Source: Pseudomonas sp. L5B5 (GTDB taxonomy: Bacteria; Pseudomonadota; Gammaproteobacteria; Pseudomonadales; Pseudomonadaceae). From it: a DNA stretch of 64,000 nucleotides. The DNA is taken from positions 992,001 to 1,056,000 of the forward strand of contig NZ_CP084742.1 in the NCBI RefSeq assembly GCF_020520285.1, given 5' to 3'. Shown here in pieces: positions 35,604 through 44,531 of the stretch. The notes under the pieces were generated by a model. It was not told the origin of the DNA. It saw only the letters and a program-made list of their open reading frames with translations, and ran no database searches. Within the stretch, counting starts at the first letter, position 1; each line of letters opens with the position of its first letter. The translations under genes were made by a program, and so were the position numbers.

Positions 35604-36560
35604 ATGCCTGTTGCCTGCTCGTCAATCTCGCCCACAAAGCTACGGCCCCTGGCGCTGAGCATCCTGCTGGCGTGCGGCCCAAGCGTGGCGCTGGACACCG
35701 TCAGCATCACGTCTTCCGTGCTTTCGCCAAACTGTCTCGACTACAGGGTCGTCGGCATTTGTTTCTGGCTCCTCTGCACGCCCTTCGGCTGCACAGTCAA
35801 AACCTCGACCAAGGTTCGTCATTTCATTCCTGAACTGGTGGTCTCGAGCTACGCCACCACCGGCAATAACCCTTGGGCCGAGATGGCTACCCTCTCCTCT
35901 CCCATCAGTGGTGCGGAAGGTGGCGGCAACCTGATCACGCCGAACACCCAGCGTGACAACCTACCCCGCTTCAAGAACGTTGATGGCATCGGCCACCCCG
36001 GAGGTTGGGCCGCCACACAACTGGCTTCGCAATCCGGCTATGCCTGCGCTAGTGTTGCAACTGCATTCATGCCTTACTACCTGAGCACCTTGGACTCACT
36101 GGCCTGGCGCCATGGCATCCCAGAAAGTCTTTACCCCGAGTCGCTCATGCCGGGGCTCCGTGAAATTGGTCGTCAGGCTTCGGGAAACATGTGGGGCAAC
36201 GTTTATCCCCGGCAGGGCTTTCTGGTACAGCCCGACGACTTCAAGGCGGCCGCCGTCATGGCGCAACGGGCCGGCGATGTGATTACCCGCAATTGGCAGC
36301 CGCATGTGTACGTACCACTGACGCCTGCCAAACGCGACGGCTACTGGCCGCCGGGCCCGACCGTTGAAAACGACACTTCGACTCACAAATGGCAATTGCT
36401 TTACCCTCAGGTGCAGCCCACGTGCGCCATCTTCCCCAGCGAACCGGTACAGAGCGCGGATGGCGGCTACGCCTGGTCGCTATGGCGCCCCTATAGCTGC
36501 TGCAAACGTGAAGGACAAACCTTCCTGTTCGCCATCGACTTCGAAGGCGGTGCTTCATGA
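35604..36560 (+). CDS. TIGR03756-family TraU-like protein
   Basis: A 318-residue exported protein with signal sequence (LALSILLACGPSVALD). Cysteine-rich N-terminal part (SPNCLDYRVVGICFWLLC) and HPGGWAATQLASQSGYACA are TraU-type signatures; SLWRPYSCCKREGQTFLFA is near the end. Disulfide-bonded TraU-like proteins act in pilus assembly or mating-pair stabilisation. Overlaps the next gene by four bases. Normally TIGR03757 (TraW-like thioredoxin) precedes it but is absent. Confidence 0.88.
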   Translation: MPVACSSISPTKLRPLALSILLACGPSVALDTVSITSSVLSPNCLDYRVVGICFWLLCTPFGCTVKTSTKVRHFIPELVVSSYATTGNNPWAEMATLSSPISGAEGGGNLITPNTQRDNLPRFKNVDGIGHPGGWAATQLASQSGYACASVATAFMPYYLSTLDSLAWRHGIPESLYPESLMPGLREIGRQASGNMWGNVYPRQGFLVQPDDFKAAAVMAQRAGDVITRNWQPHVYVPLTPAKRDGYWPPGPTVENDTSTHKWQLLYPQVQPTCAIFPSEPVQSADGGYAWSLWRPYSCCKREGQTFLFAIDFEGGAS

Positions 36561-37939
36561 ACCGGCTTCTCGCGCGACCATGGCTTGCCGTGAAGAGCCT
36601 GCTGCTCTGTGGACTGCTCGCGATGGCCACGCATGCCCACGCCGCCGAGGGCGTTTACCGCCTGGGTACTCAAGGCGAAGTACTTGACGACCGAGTCATG
36701 TACACCATTGGTGGCGGCTCGGCAGTCGGCTCACCGAGTTCGCTCTACCGACCCAGTGGTCTCGGTGTCGGCGGGTCTTGGCGAGCGAACATGATGTGCG
36801 GAAACATGAGTCTCACCAACACCCTGCAAAACCAGCTGAACGGCGCCACCGAAGGTTTCCAGCAGATCATGAGCAGCATCGTGCAGAACGCGACCCAAGC
36901 GGTAATGTCGCTGCCAGCGTTGATCATCCAGCGCGCCAATCCCGGCCTCTATGAGTTGCTGAGTAACGGCGTTATGCAGGGTCGCATCGACTTCGACCGA
37001 TCCAAGCTGACCTGCCAGGCCATGGCCGAGAAGATGGCGGACAAGGTCGGTCAAGCCGGCTGGGGCGCGCTGGCCAAGAACCAGGAGATGCAGGGCAACC
37101 TGGAGCAAACCGGTGGCGATGCGGTGGCTGCGGTGAAAAACACCGAGGCCCGCAACGGCAACAATGGCGTGTCCTGGGTCGGCGGCTCGAAGGCTGGAGG
37201 TAATGGGCAGATGCCCATACGAGTGACTTCCGACGTGGTGCGCGCGGGCTATAACCTGCTGCATAACCGTTCGGTGGATGACAGTGCCTCGATCAGTGTT
37301 AACGATTGCCTGGGTGGGGCTATTTGCCAGACCTGGGCTTCGCCCCAGGAGGAATCCGAGTGGGCCGTTCGGGTGTTGGGCGAGAGCGAAGTTACGACCT
37401 GCGACGCCTGCGAAACCCTGCGTGCTACCGCTGGCAGTGGGTTAACGCCGCTGATCCAGGAGGCCTACAGCGAACGTCTCAAGGCCCTGCAAGGGCTGTT
37501 GTCGGGCTTACTGCGGCCTACCCCTGACAACCTGGCGAAAGCCTCCAGCCCGATGCTGCCGGTGACCCGTGGCGTGATTGAAGCCCTGCGCGACGATCCT
37601 GACCAAGATCTGTTGGCACGCCGCCTGGCCAGTGAGACAGCCTTGTCCAGCGTGCTCGACAAAGCGTTGCTGCTACTGCGCACCCTGCTGGCGGGCAGTC
37701 ACGAACCGAACATCGCTTCAGCCGAGCCGGCCGAGACAGCCTTGACGAAAAATATCGACGCCCTGGAGCGCGAAATACGTCTGCTACAAACCGAGCTGCA
37801 GGTCCGGCAGATGCTCGCAACCAATACCGCCAGCCTGGTGCTCGATCGGCATGCCGGTGGTGCCGATGCTTCGCGTACCGTCGAGCAAGGCGACCCTGAG
37901 CCGGGCCGACTCAATGATGCTGACGCTAGGCGCAAGTGA
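36557..37939 (+). CDS. TIGR03755-family TraH-like protein
   Basis: A 460-residue exported protein with signal peptide (LLLCGLLAMATHAHAAE). Segments YTIGGGSAVGSPSSLY, QRANPGLYELLSNGVMQ and MAEKMADKVGQAGWGALAK are family signatures; the C-terminal third (about 370-440) is a coiled coil with EREIRLLQTELQVRQML. It resembles TraH and sits directly after the TraU-like gene. Confidence 0.88.
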   Translation: MNRLLARPWLAVKSLLLCGLLAMATHAHAAEGVYRLGTQGEVLDDRVMYTIGGGSAVGSPSSLYRPSGLGVGGSWRANMMCGNMSLTNTLQNQLNGATEGFQQIMSSIVQNATQAVMSLPALIIQRANPGLYELLSNGVMQGRIDFDRSKLTCQAMAEKMADKVGQAGWGALAKNQEMQGNLEQTGGDAVAAVKNTEARNGNNGVSWVGGSKAGGNGQMPIRVTSDVVRAGYNLLHNRSVDDSASISVNDCLGGAICQTWASPQEESEWAVRVLGESEVTTCDACETLRATAGSGLTPLIQEAYSERLKALQGLLSGLLRPTPDNLAKASSPMLPVTRGVIEALRDDPDQDLLARRLASETALSSVLDKALLLLRTLLAGSHEPNIASAEPAETALTKNIDALEREIRLLQTELQVRQMLATNTASLVLDRHAGGADASRTVEQGDPEPGRLNDADARRK

Positions 37940-37942
37940 GCC

Positions 37943-38251
37943 ATGAAACGCTCACCGCTATTCACTCTGCTTTCAGGTCTGGGGATTGCCGCGGTGATGA
38001 TCCTCACCGCCGCACTGGTCGCCTGGATCGGCCACACTGCGCTGGGTAGTTTCGAGGTCTGGCAGCAGGCAATCGAATCCGTACGACCTTATCTGCGGTG
38101 GTGGCGCGCCCTGCTCTACGCCGCCCTCTTTGCGCTCTGGTGGGATCTGCTTCGGCGCTACCGACATCGACCACAGCATCGACTGCGCGTGAAACGCATT
38201 GGAGTATTAGGGCTCGTGCTCTTTACCTGCGTCGAACTCACCCGAGTGTGA
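37943..38251 (+). CDS. Small ICE membrane protein between TraH- and TraG-like genes
   Basis: A 102-residue protein with two to three hydrophobic helices (about residues 7-29, 52-68 and 82-100) and a basic loop (RRYRHRPQHRLRVKRIG). It is a regular but unnamed member of this cluster; role unknown. Confidence 0.75.
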   Translation: MKRSPLFTLLSGLGIAAVMILTAALVAWIGHTALGSFEVWQQAIESVRPYLRWWRALLYAALFALWWDLLRRYRHRPQHRLRVKRIGVLGLVLFTCVELTRV

Positions 38252-38261
38252 GGTCACCACC

Positions 38262-39800
38262 ATGCTCATGAGCACCAACAGCTACCTGGAGTTTTACCTC
38301 TCTCTGCTGGCCTGGATCATCAACAACGGGCTCTGGAGTGCCCTGTCCGACACCGGGCTATTCGCCGCGCCCTTTGGCGCAATTATCTTGCAGGAATGGT
38401 TGTCTGCCCGTCAGCAAGGCGCGGATGAAGGCAACAAGGGACTGCTCTCGGTGCCGCGGATCGAGAACCGGTTGTGGCTGGCCTACATCGTCGTGCTATT
38501 TGGCTGCGCCCCCGTCTTTCCGTTGAGCCTCGCCTCAATGGCGTTCGATGATGCGGCGAGCCAGCGCTGCGGCGTGAGTGTCGCCAAGCCGGCGGAAACC
38601 GCCTGGGGGACCACCTTCAATACCATCGGCGAACGCTCCGCCAATGTGCCGATCTGGTGGTTTTTGGTGCATGCCTTGAGCAAAGGCGTGACCGCGGCGG
38701 CTACCGCCTCCATCCCTTGCGCACCAGATATCCGACAAATGCGCATGGAGATCGACAGTTCGCGCATCGACAGCCAGGTACTGCTGCAGGAAGTCGCCGA
38801 TTTCACTCGCGACTGCTATGGCTTTTCCCGTTCTCGGTTGTTCACCAACCGTCCGCAGTTGGATAAGGTACAGAGTCACGACGCGTCCTGGATCGGTTCA
38901 AGCTATTTTCTCGACACGCCCGGCTACTACGACACCGATCGTTCACGCACACCGCGAGTCAGTTGGCCGTATGACGACAGCCGCGATGTTTCCTTGCCGC
39001 GGCTGGAGAATGGCGCGGGCTACCCCACCTGCAAGCAGTGGTGGAGTGATAGCGGTGTTGGGTTGCGCGAGCGCTTGATCCAGCAGGTCGATCCCTCGCT
39101 GCTGACTCAGCTGAAAGGTTGGTTGACTGGTCGTTCGAGCAACGAGATCGAGGATGCCACCCTGCGTGAGCTGGTCAGTCCGCGCCAGCAATCGATGTCC
39201 ATGTCGCCTGGACAGGTGTATCAGGACTATGGCTCCAGTGCCCGAGGCGGCTCGATCAATCAGGGGCTCAATAACCTGGCCACCAATACCGGGTTGGCCC
39301 TCGGCTCCTTCAGCAACTTCCCGGCGATGAATGCGCTACGCGCTGCCCTGCCCATGGTGCAGGCCTTCCTGATCATGGGCGTCATCATCAGCTTGCCGCT
39401 GATTCTGTTGGTGAGTACCTATCAGCTGAAGACCGTCATGACCGTGACGTTTGCGCTGTTCACGCTGCACATGTTGAGCTTCTGGTGGGAACTGGCTCGT
39501 TGGGTCGACTCCAGCATGCTCGATACCTTGTACAACCAGGTCTCGGCGTCCAATCAAGTGCTGTTATCGCTGCCCACATCCGGGTTTATGGATGGGACTG
39601 TCACCGCGCAGGTGATCGAGTATGTGATGGGGGCGATGTTCTTGGTGCTGCCTGGACTGTTTTTGGTCGCCATGAGCTGGGCTGGCTACTCAATCGGCAA
39701 CAGCCTTGAGGGGATGCTAGGTGGTGCAAGCAAAGCCGCGCATGGTGCCGCGGGCAAAGGAACGGATCAGTTGATTGGTGCTACGAAGAAGCTTACCTGA
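38262..39800 (+). CDS. traG: TraG-like mating-pair stabilisation membrane protein
   Basis: A 512-residue TraG N-terminal-type protein. N-terminal YLEFYLSLLAWIINNGLW and TGLFAAPFGAIILQEW, a membrane pair at about 60-85, a long periplasmic part with several Cys, and C-terminal helices (about 360-410 and 450-480). It is shorter than F-plasmid TraG and lacks the large C-terminal entry-exclusion region, as usual in ICEs. Its stop overlaps the stop of the convergent DUF3742 gene by eight bases. Confidence 0.88.
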   Translation: MLMSTNSYLEFYLSLLAWIINNGLWSALSDTGLFAAPFGAIILQEWLSARQQGADEGNKGLLSVPRIENRLWLAYIVVLFGCAPVFPLSLASMAFDDAASQRCGVSVAKPAETAWGTTFNTIGERSANVPIWWFLVHALSKGVTAAATASIPCAPDIRQMRMEIDSSRIDSQVLLQEVADFTRDCYGFSRSRLFTNRPQLDKVQSHDASWIGSSYFLDTPGYYDTDRSRTPRVSWPYDDSRDVSLPRLENGAGYPTCKQWWSDSGVGLRERLIQQVDPSLLTQLKGWLTGRSSNEIEDATLRELVSPRQQSMSMSPGQVYQDYGSSARGGSINQGLNNLATNTGLALGSFSNFPAMNALRAALPMVQAFLIMGVIISLPLILLVSTYQLKTVMTVTFALFTLHMLSFWWELARWVDSSMLDTLYNQVSASNQVLLSLPTSGFMDGTVTAQVIEYVMGAMFLVLPGLFLVAMSWAGYSIGNSLEGMLGGASKAAHGAAGKGTDQLIGATKKLT

Positions 39801-40200
39801 CGTTATCAGATGATTTGAAATGACCTATGTAATGGCCATTGTCATCGTAGTTGCCAAGATAGGAGTTAGCCCCAAGGTAGTCAGGACCTGGATTGCCCTC
39901 TTCAAAATCCGTGTCGATGACAGCCTTGGACTGCAGAAGGGCAATCACAGCGATCACCACCACAACAGAAGCGGCCAGCCAGAAACAGATAAAGAGCAGC
40001 CCTCCGATCATTGCCATTTTGGCAATCAGAAAGCTCCCGCGAACAAGTAATTTACCCGCGGGCAATCCTGCCGTCACCGCACACTCAGCCACGCGGGACT
40101 CAAACGCTTTCAAATTGCGATACACGCGCTTTATCGACATGCCACAGGTATATGCCCAGCGGTGGGCACGTGAATTCTGAATAGGGTTCTGAGTCGGCAT
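39793..40200 (-). CDS. DUF3742-family ICE membrane protein
   Basis: A 135-residue protein with a transmembrane hairpin at about residues 58-90 (MIGGLLFICFWLAASVVVVIAVI) and an aromatic/Asp/Gly-rich C-terminal tail (PDYLGANSYLGNYDDNGHYIG). It closes the transfer cluster in this ICE class and may protect recipient cells or act in exclusion, which is unproven. It is convergent with traG. Confidence 0.8.
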   Translation of the reverse strand: MPTQNPIQNSRAHRWAYTCGMSIKRVYRNLKAFESRVAECAVTAGLPAGKLLVRGSFLIAKMAMIGGLLFICFWLAASVVVVIAVIALLQSKAVIDTDFEEGNPGPDYLGANSYLGNYDDNGHYIGHFKSSDNVR

Positions 40201-40383
40201 GGTCTCGCCCTCTGCTGAGCGTTTTCATGGTTGAGACAGGAGTAACAGCCTACTACTGAAAACGGTCCGTACCTGACCGTTTATCAGTTTGCCCAGCCGA
40301 AAAATCTTGACTGGAAGACAGAAGACAAGCCCCGTGAAACAGCGTCTCTTTGGAGGTTGACCCGTATAAATCGTCCGGCTAAA
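40201..40383. other. Start of a 455-bp gene-free leader region
   Basis: Contains the DUF3742 promoter region and no gene. The rest of the region (40384-40655) holds the structured leader and a GC-rich block listed separately. Confidence 0.35.
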
Positions 40384-40540
40384 TACAAGGTACGGATCGC
40401 TGTTATCGACAGCACCCCGCCCAGGTAGCCAGAACCTTAAAGGCTACGTCACTTCGATGATGGTTCTCCCCTAGTGCGATTAGCGTTCGGTAGCTCGCAC
40501 GGTGACCGTTTCTACGGTGATGAACGCCTACTGCACTCCT
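40384..40540 (+). ncRNA. Conserved structured leader, copy B (radC-RNA-like)
   Basis: The second copy of the leader at 16571-16725. Stems seen: GCTGT/ACAGC (40399-40413), GTAGCC/GGCTAC (40425-40447), plus conserved AGCGTTCGG, AGCTCG and CGGTGATGAA blocks at about 40482-40525. It precedes the small gene at 40656 and the ArdC-like anti-restriction gene. The naming as radC RNA is inferred from resemblance and from this gene context. Confidence 0.6.
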
Positions 40541-40587
40541 GAGCGCCTTTCGAGCTCTGCTCGTCAGGGAAATCCTCTTGATTTTCT

Positions 40588-40627
40588 TCAACCCACTGCG
40601 GGGAAATCTTTTCCCCCACGGGACAGG
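40588..40627 (+). promoter_or_regulatory. GC-rich leader block of the gene at 40656
   Basis: ACCCACTGCGGGGAAATC followed by TTTTCCCCCACGGG; GGGG pairs with CCCC. Same layout as the blocks upstream of STY4534, radC and ardC. Confidence 0.45.
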
Positions 40628-40655
40628 TTTCTTCACGTTTCAACGGAGACATACC

Positions 40656-40985
40656 ATGCCCGACACACTTACACCGGAAACACTGAACACCCTTCGGTTG
40701 CCCATCGTGTTCACCCCTGGCGCGTGGCAACGCGCAGTACTGCTCGAGCAATCCGATCACGCTGAGAAGCTGCAGGTCGATCGGTTGAGCCACGTACTGC
40801 GCGCAGCCTTCGAAGCCCATCTGGCCTATCCAAACAAGCCCTACGTGCTGTTCGAGATAATCCACATTGAACCAACCGATCACTTAGACCACGACCCGTT
40901 GCTGCAATTGAGTCTGAGCCTACTCCAAGAGCCGGGTCAGCCTGGCGCCTTGCTGATAGCGCTTGCAGGAGACCACAAGCGCTAA
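40656..40985 (+). CDS. Uncharacterised small ICE protein upstream of ardC
   Basis: A 109-residue protein from ATG 40656, preceded by AACGGAGAC. The text VFTPGAWQRAVLLEQSDHAEKLQVDRLSHVL, quoted here only in part as WQRAVLLEQSDHAEKL, has no motif I recognise; the acidic C-terminal half (DHLDHDPLLQLSLSLLQE) is Leu- and Asp-rich. Acidic small proteins in ICE leading regions can be DNA-mimic anti-defence proteins, but this is speculation. It has the structured leader in front and ardC behind, so all three may be one early-expressed unit. Confidence 0.6.
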   Translation: MPDTLTPETLNTLRLPIVFTPGAWQRAVLLEQSDHAEKLQVDRLSHVLRAAFEAHLAYPNKPYVLFEIIHIEPTDHLDHDPLLQLSLSLLQEPGQPGALLIALAGDHKR

Positions 40986-41048
40986 GCGCAATTGGCGGCG
41001 CCCACCTCCACACTCGGACGGCATGCAAGACCTGCATCAATCCAGCAC

Positions 41049-41095
41049 ATCACCCAATCGGGGAACCCTCCCCGACGGGCACGGCGTTCCTCCGT
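41049..41095 (+). promoter_or_regulatory. GC-rich leader block of ardC
   Basis: ACATCACCCAATCGGGGAAC then CCTCCCCGACGGGC; GGGGA pairs with TCCCC (41059-41073). Fourth instance of the layout. Confidence 0.45.
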
Positions 41096-41116
41096 TTTTC
41101 TCTCGAGGAAATAGCC

Positions 41117-42079
41117 ATGCGCGATATCTACCAAGACGTGACTGACAAGATCGTTACCGCATTAGACCAAGGCGTTGCTCCCTGGATCAAACCCTGGTCC
41201 TCAAGTGGCTCAGCTGACGTCGGTCATCATCACCCCTACCCCATCAACGCCATCACGCGGCGTCCCTATTCTGGGATCAATTTACCGTTGCTCTGGGCCG
41301 AGGCCAGGTTGCAGGGGTTTACTCAAGATCATTGGCTGACTTTCAATCAAGCCAAAAAGGCTGGCGGGCACATCCGTAAGGGTGAGCACAGCACACTGGC
41401 GGTGCTCTACAAGCCGATGGAGCGCGAGGAACAGACCGAGTTAGGCCAACCCGTACTCGATGAAAACGGTCAGCCCAAGGTCACTCACTTCGGCATTCTC
41501 AGGACACATTTTCTGTTCAACATCGAGCAAACGGAGGGGCTCGAAATGCTCAATGAAACCCTGTTCGAGACGGAACAGAGTGATCCCTTCCAGCCCAACA
41601 GCGCCGCGGAAAATTTGCTGTTAAGTTCAGGTGCACACATCGTTCATCGGCCGACCGACGAAGCCTTTTACCACCCGATCAGGGATCTCATCCAACTGCC
41701 GACAAAAGCACAATTTCATGAGGAAGGCGGGTACTACGCCACCGCACTTCATGAGCTGACGCACTGGACCGGGCATCACGCTCGGTTACAGCGCGAAGGC
41801 GTGACGTCAGCCTGTCCGTACGGATCACCAGGCTACGCGTTTGAAGAGTTGATCGCCGAAATGGGCGCTGCGTTTTTATGTGCCTACACCGGCATACCGG
41901 GAGAGCTCCGGCACGAGGGCTACATCGACTCCTGGCTCGGCCTGCTCAAGGCTGACAAACGTGCGATCTTCCGCGCAAGTGGTCACGCCCGCAGCGCCTC
42001 GGAGTATGTACTCAACCTGGAGCAGCAACTGAAGCAAGCGGTCTTGGATGACTCGCCTTGCATGAACGATGGAGCTTAA
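41117..42079 (+). CDS. ardC: ArdC-like anti-restriction protein with zincin domain
   Basis: A 320-residue protein: ArdC-type N-terminal ssDNA-binding domain (residues about 1-140; YQDVTDKIVTALDQGVAPWIKPW, NAITRRPYSGINLPLLW, FNQAKKAGGHIRKGE), then a polyvalent metallopeptidase domain with HELTHWTGH (about 212-220) and the third ligand region EELIAEMGAAF. ArdC of IncW plasmids protects entering DNA from restriction. The gene lies close to the relaxase, where early-entry genes are expected. ATG 41117 has CGAGGAA upstream. Confidence 0.88.
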   Translation: MRDIYQDVTDKIVTALDQGVAPWIKPWSSSGSADVGHHHPYPINAITRRPYSGINLPLLWAEARLQGFTQDHWLTFNQAKKAGGHIRKGEHSTLAVLYKPMEREEQTELGQPVLDENGQPKVTHFGILRTHFLFNIEQTEGLEMLNETLFETEQSDPFQPNSAAENLLLSSGAHIVHRPTDEAFYHPIRDLIQLPTKAQFHEEGGYYATALHELTHWTGHHARLQREGVTSACPYGSPGYAFEELIAEMGAAFLCAYTGIPGELRHEGYIDSWLGLLKADKRAIFRASGHARSASEYVLNLEQQLKQAVLDDSPCMNDGA

Positions 42080-42110
42080 TCGATATCTCACCGTTGCAAA
42101 CGCGACACAA

Positions 42111-42136
42111 GGCCCAACGCGAGTTGGGCCCTTTTT
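42111..42136 (+). terminator. Rho-independent terminator after ardC
   Basis: GGCCCAAC (42111-42118) pairs with GTTGGGCC (42123-42130), followed by CTTTTT (42131-42136). A classical intrinsic terminator. Confidence 0.85.
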
Positions 42137-42210
42137 ATGCTCAGAAGAAAAGCTCCATGCCGCGGGATCCTGACGCAAAGAACAAGAGAGGCGCACACAC
42201 CATCAGCCTG

Positions 42211-42408
42211 TCATTCCGCATCCAGGTTCTGCGCCAGAAAATCCAGCAGCTCGAGGGGACTCCGGCTGTCGATCACCTTGTAGATCAGATCGCGCTTACT
42301 GCGCGGCAACTTCTTGACCACGCTCTTCGCCGAGGCTCTGACGGCTTCGTCTGTCCCATGGATACGTGCCGCAAGCAGCAAAACCAGCGTGGCGTCTGTC
42401 AGGTTCAT
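42211..42408 (-). CDS. Small uncharacterised protein opposite to ardC and mobH
   Basis: A 65-residue protein from ATG 42408 (a GTG at 42525 would add 39 residues). It reads MNLTDATLVLLLAARIHG, then SAKSVVKKLPRSKRDLIYK and SPLELLDFLAQNLD; basic in the middle and helical throughout. No family recognised. Accepted with caution because the codons look natural and a convergent terminator precedes it. Confidence 0.45.
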   Translation of the reverse strand: MNLTDATLVLLLAARIHGTDEAVRASAKSVVKKLPRSKRDLIYKVIDSRSPLELLDFLAQNLDAE

Positions 42409-42632
42409 GGCAAGCCCCGAGAAAATTCGCACCGCAGTGTACCGACTCTTGTCTTTTCCGTACCAGCCCTCCAACAAGACGATGTCTAGCCGTATCAATA
42501 TTCCGATTGCCGCACAAAAGGACACGCACCAAAAGGATGGGTAAGGGTCGGAAGGGAATGGGGATTCAAGGGTAAGAGCCCTACCCGAAAAGGCTAAAAG
42601 GCCACTGATCCAGTCACTTCCCGGAGGTCACG

Positions 42633-44363
42633 ATGCTCAGTCTGTTTCGCCACAAAAGGCAGAAGCCCCTTCCGCCACCGACCGTGAGCGTCGCCGAAGG
42701 TTACCTGCCCATCGAGTCGGCCCACAGCTTGTTAGCAGCGGAGCATCGCCGCCAGTTGCTCGATCGCATCTGGCAGTACACCGCCCTCTCCCACGCCCAA
42801 TTCACCCAGCTCTATTTAAATCCAATCCATCGCTACGCCGAACAGGTCCAGCTACTCCCGGCCAGCGAGACGCACCACCATGCGTACCTCGGTGGCATGC
42901 TCGACCATGGCCTGGAGCTGGTCGCTTGCAGTTTGAAACTGCGTCAGTCATATCTACTGCCCACCGGCGCCGCGCCCGAAGACCAAGCCGCCCAGACCGA
43001 TGCCTGGTCGGCAGGCATCGCCTATGGCGCCCTGCTGCATGACATCGGCAAGATCGCCGTGGACGTGCGGGTCGAACGCCAGGATGGCCGTGTTTGGCAT
43101 CCTTGGCAGGGCTCCCTGGATCAGCCCTACCGTTTTCGTTACATCAAGGGTCGTGACTATCACTTGCACGGCGCCGCTGCAGGTTTGCTCTACACACAGA
43201 TTCTCGACCGTCCGATTCTGGACTGGCTCAGTGGATTTCCGCCACTGTGGGCCAGCCTGCTGTATGTCCTGGCGGGCCAGTACGAACGTGCCGGCGTGCT
43301 CGGTGAGTTGGTGATGCAGGCAGACCGTGTTTCCACCGCACAGAACATCGGTGGTAACCCGAGCAAGGCGCTGCAAGCGCCGATTCATTCGCTGCAACAT
43401 CACTTGATCAGCGGACTGCGTCATCTGGTTCTGCACGAGCTGAAACTCAACCAGCCGGGTGCGGCTGCTTGGTTGACTCAAGACGCACTCTGGCTCGTGA
43501 GCAAGACGGTCACGGACAAGCTGCGAGCCTATTTGCTGTCGCAATCAATTGAGGGCATTCCCTCGTCCAACCTCGCGGTGTTCGACGAGCTGCAATCGTA
43601 TGGACTGGTCGAGTCCACCCCGGAAGGTAAAGCCATCTGGAACGCGCTTGTGACACAGGGAACCTGGCAGCAGAGTTTCACTTTTCTGCGCCTTCAGCCG
43701 GCACTGATTTGGGGAGACGAAGACCGGCCTATGTCGTTCAGCGGAACGGTGAACATTGTGGCTCATGACCACTCATCTGACACCCCGCTACCAACACCAG
43801 CGCCCGAGACAGTCGGTGCAGAATCAGGTCAAAGCCAACCGCAACCGGATCCCATGGCGATAGAGGATGCTGATTACCTCGGCACGTTGCTGGACAGGTT
43901 CGAGTTGGAAGAGCCTGAGGCCCGTGACGTACCGCCAGAAAGTGCTGTCCAAACCTTAACGCATCAATCGCATAGACCAGGCCAGGCGTTCCTGAATTGG
44001 GTCAAGGAAGGCATTCTCAGCCACAAGCTGATCATCAACGACAGCAAGGCTAAAATCCACACGGTGGCTGGGAGCGTATTTCTGGTCACGCCTGGTCTCT
44101 TTCAACGCTATACGCAGGAATTCCCCGGTATCTCGCAGGGCGCCTGTCAGGAAATCGAAGAATGGCGCTGGGTGCAGAAGCAGTTTGAGAAACTGAAGGT
44201 CCACAGGAAACGCGACAATGGTTTAAATATTTGGGTCTGTCAGGTGGAAGGTCCTCGGAAGAAAGGAAAACTCCAGGGCTATTTGCTAGAAAAACCAAAA
44301 CTATTATTCGAAGCTACGCCGGTGCCTCCAGACAATATTTTTTTAAAAATTGAAAAATCTTAA
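42633..44363 (+). CDS. traI: MobH-family conjugative relaxase (TraI, TIGR03760)
   Basis: A 576-residue HD-type relaxase that nicks the origin of transfer. The DUF1527-type relaxase part occupies about residues 1-310, with the metal-binding motifs SETHHHAYLGGMLDHGLE (about 77-94) and ALLHDIGKIAVD (about 132-143), followed by HLHGAAAGLLYTQIL. A variable linker (about 380-450) precedes the C-terminal DUF1528 domain (LNWVKEGILSHKLIINDSKA). GGAGGT is placed 6 bp before ATG 42633. Intact; the last residues are Phe/Lys rich. Confidence 0.92.
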   Translation: MLSLFRHKRQKPLPPPTVSVAEGYLPIESAHSLLAAEHRRQLLDRIWQYTALSHAQFTQLYLNPIHRYAEQVQLLPASETHHHAYLGGMLDHGLELVACSLKLRQSYLLPTGAAPEDQAAQTDAWSAGIAYGALLHDIGKIAVDVRVERQDGRVWHPWQGSLDQPYRFRYIKGRDYHLHGAAAGLLYTQILDRPILDWLSGFPPLWASLLYVLAGQYERAGVLGELVMQADRVSTAQNIGGNPSKALQAPIHSLQHHLISGLRHLVLHELKLNQPGAAAWLTQDALWLVSKTVTDKLRAYLLSQSIEGIPSSNLAVFDELQSYGLVESTPEGKAIWNALVTQGTWQQSFTFLRLQPALIWGDEDRPMSFSGTVNIVAHDHSSDTPLPTPAPETVGAESGQSQPQPDPMAIEDADYLGTLLDRFELEEPEARDVPPESAVQTLTHQSHRPGQAFLNWVKEGILSHKLIINDSKAKIHTVAGSVFLVTPGLFQRYTQEFPGISQGACQEIEEWRWVQKQFEKLKVHRKRDNGLNIWVCQVEGPRKKGKLQGYLLEKPKLLFEATPVPPDNIFLKIEKS

Positions 44364-44531
44364 AGGTCCGTAACATCCCAGACTCGACTCAGGCAACCAG
44401 GCGAAGGATTGCGCACTGCGCGTCAGTCCCTATTGCCAGCTCAACGATTTAAATACATCTCACAGGGCACAAGTCGAAGCCGAACGCACCACTCTTTGAC
44501 CCTGCAGATGCTCCCTGCCAGCGCCTTAGAG
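44364..44531. other. Spacer after the relaxase gene
   Basis: 168 bases with no gene or clear terminator. Confidence 0.3.

Noticed and set aside
42409..42632. Origin of transfer beside the relaxase gene.
   Set aside because: Only short G-rich and GGGTA/TACCC repeats are present; nothing specific enough to call an oriT.
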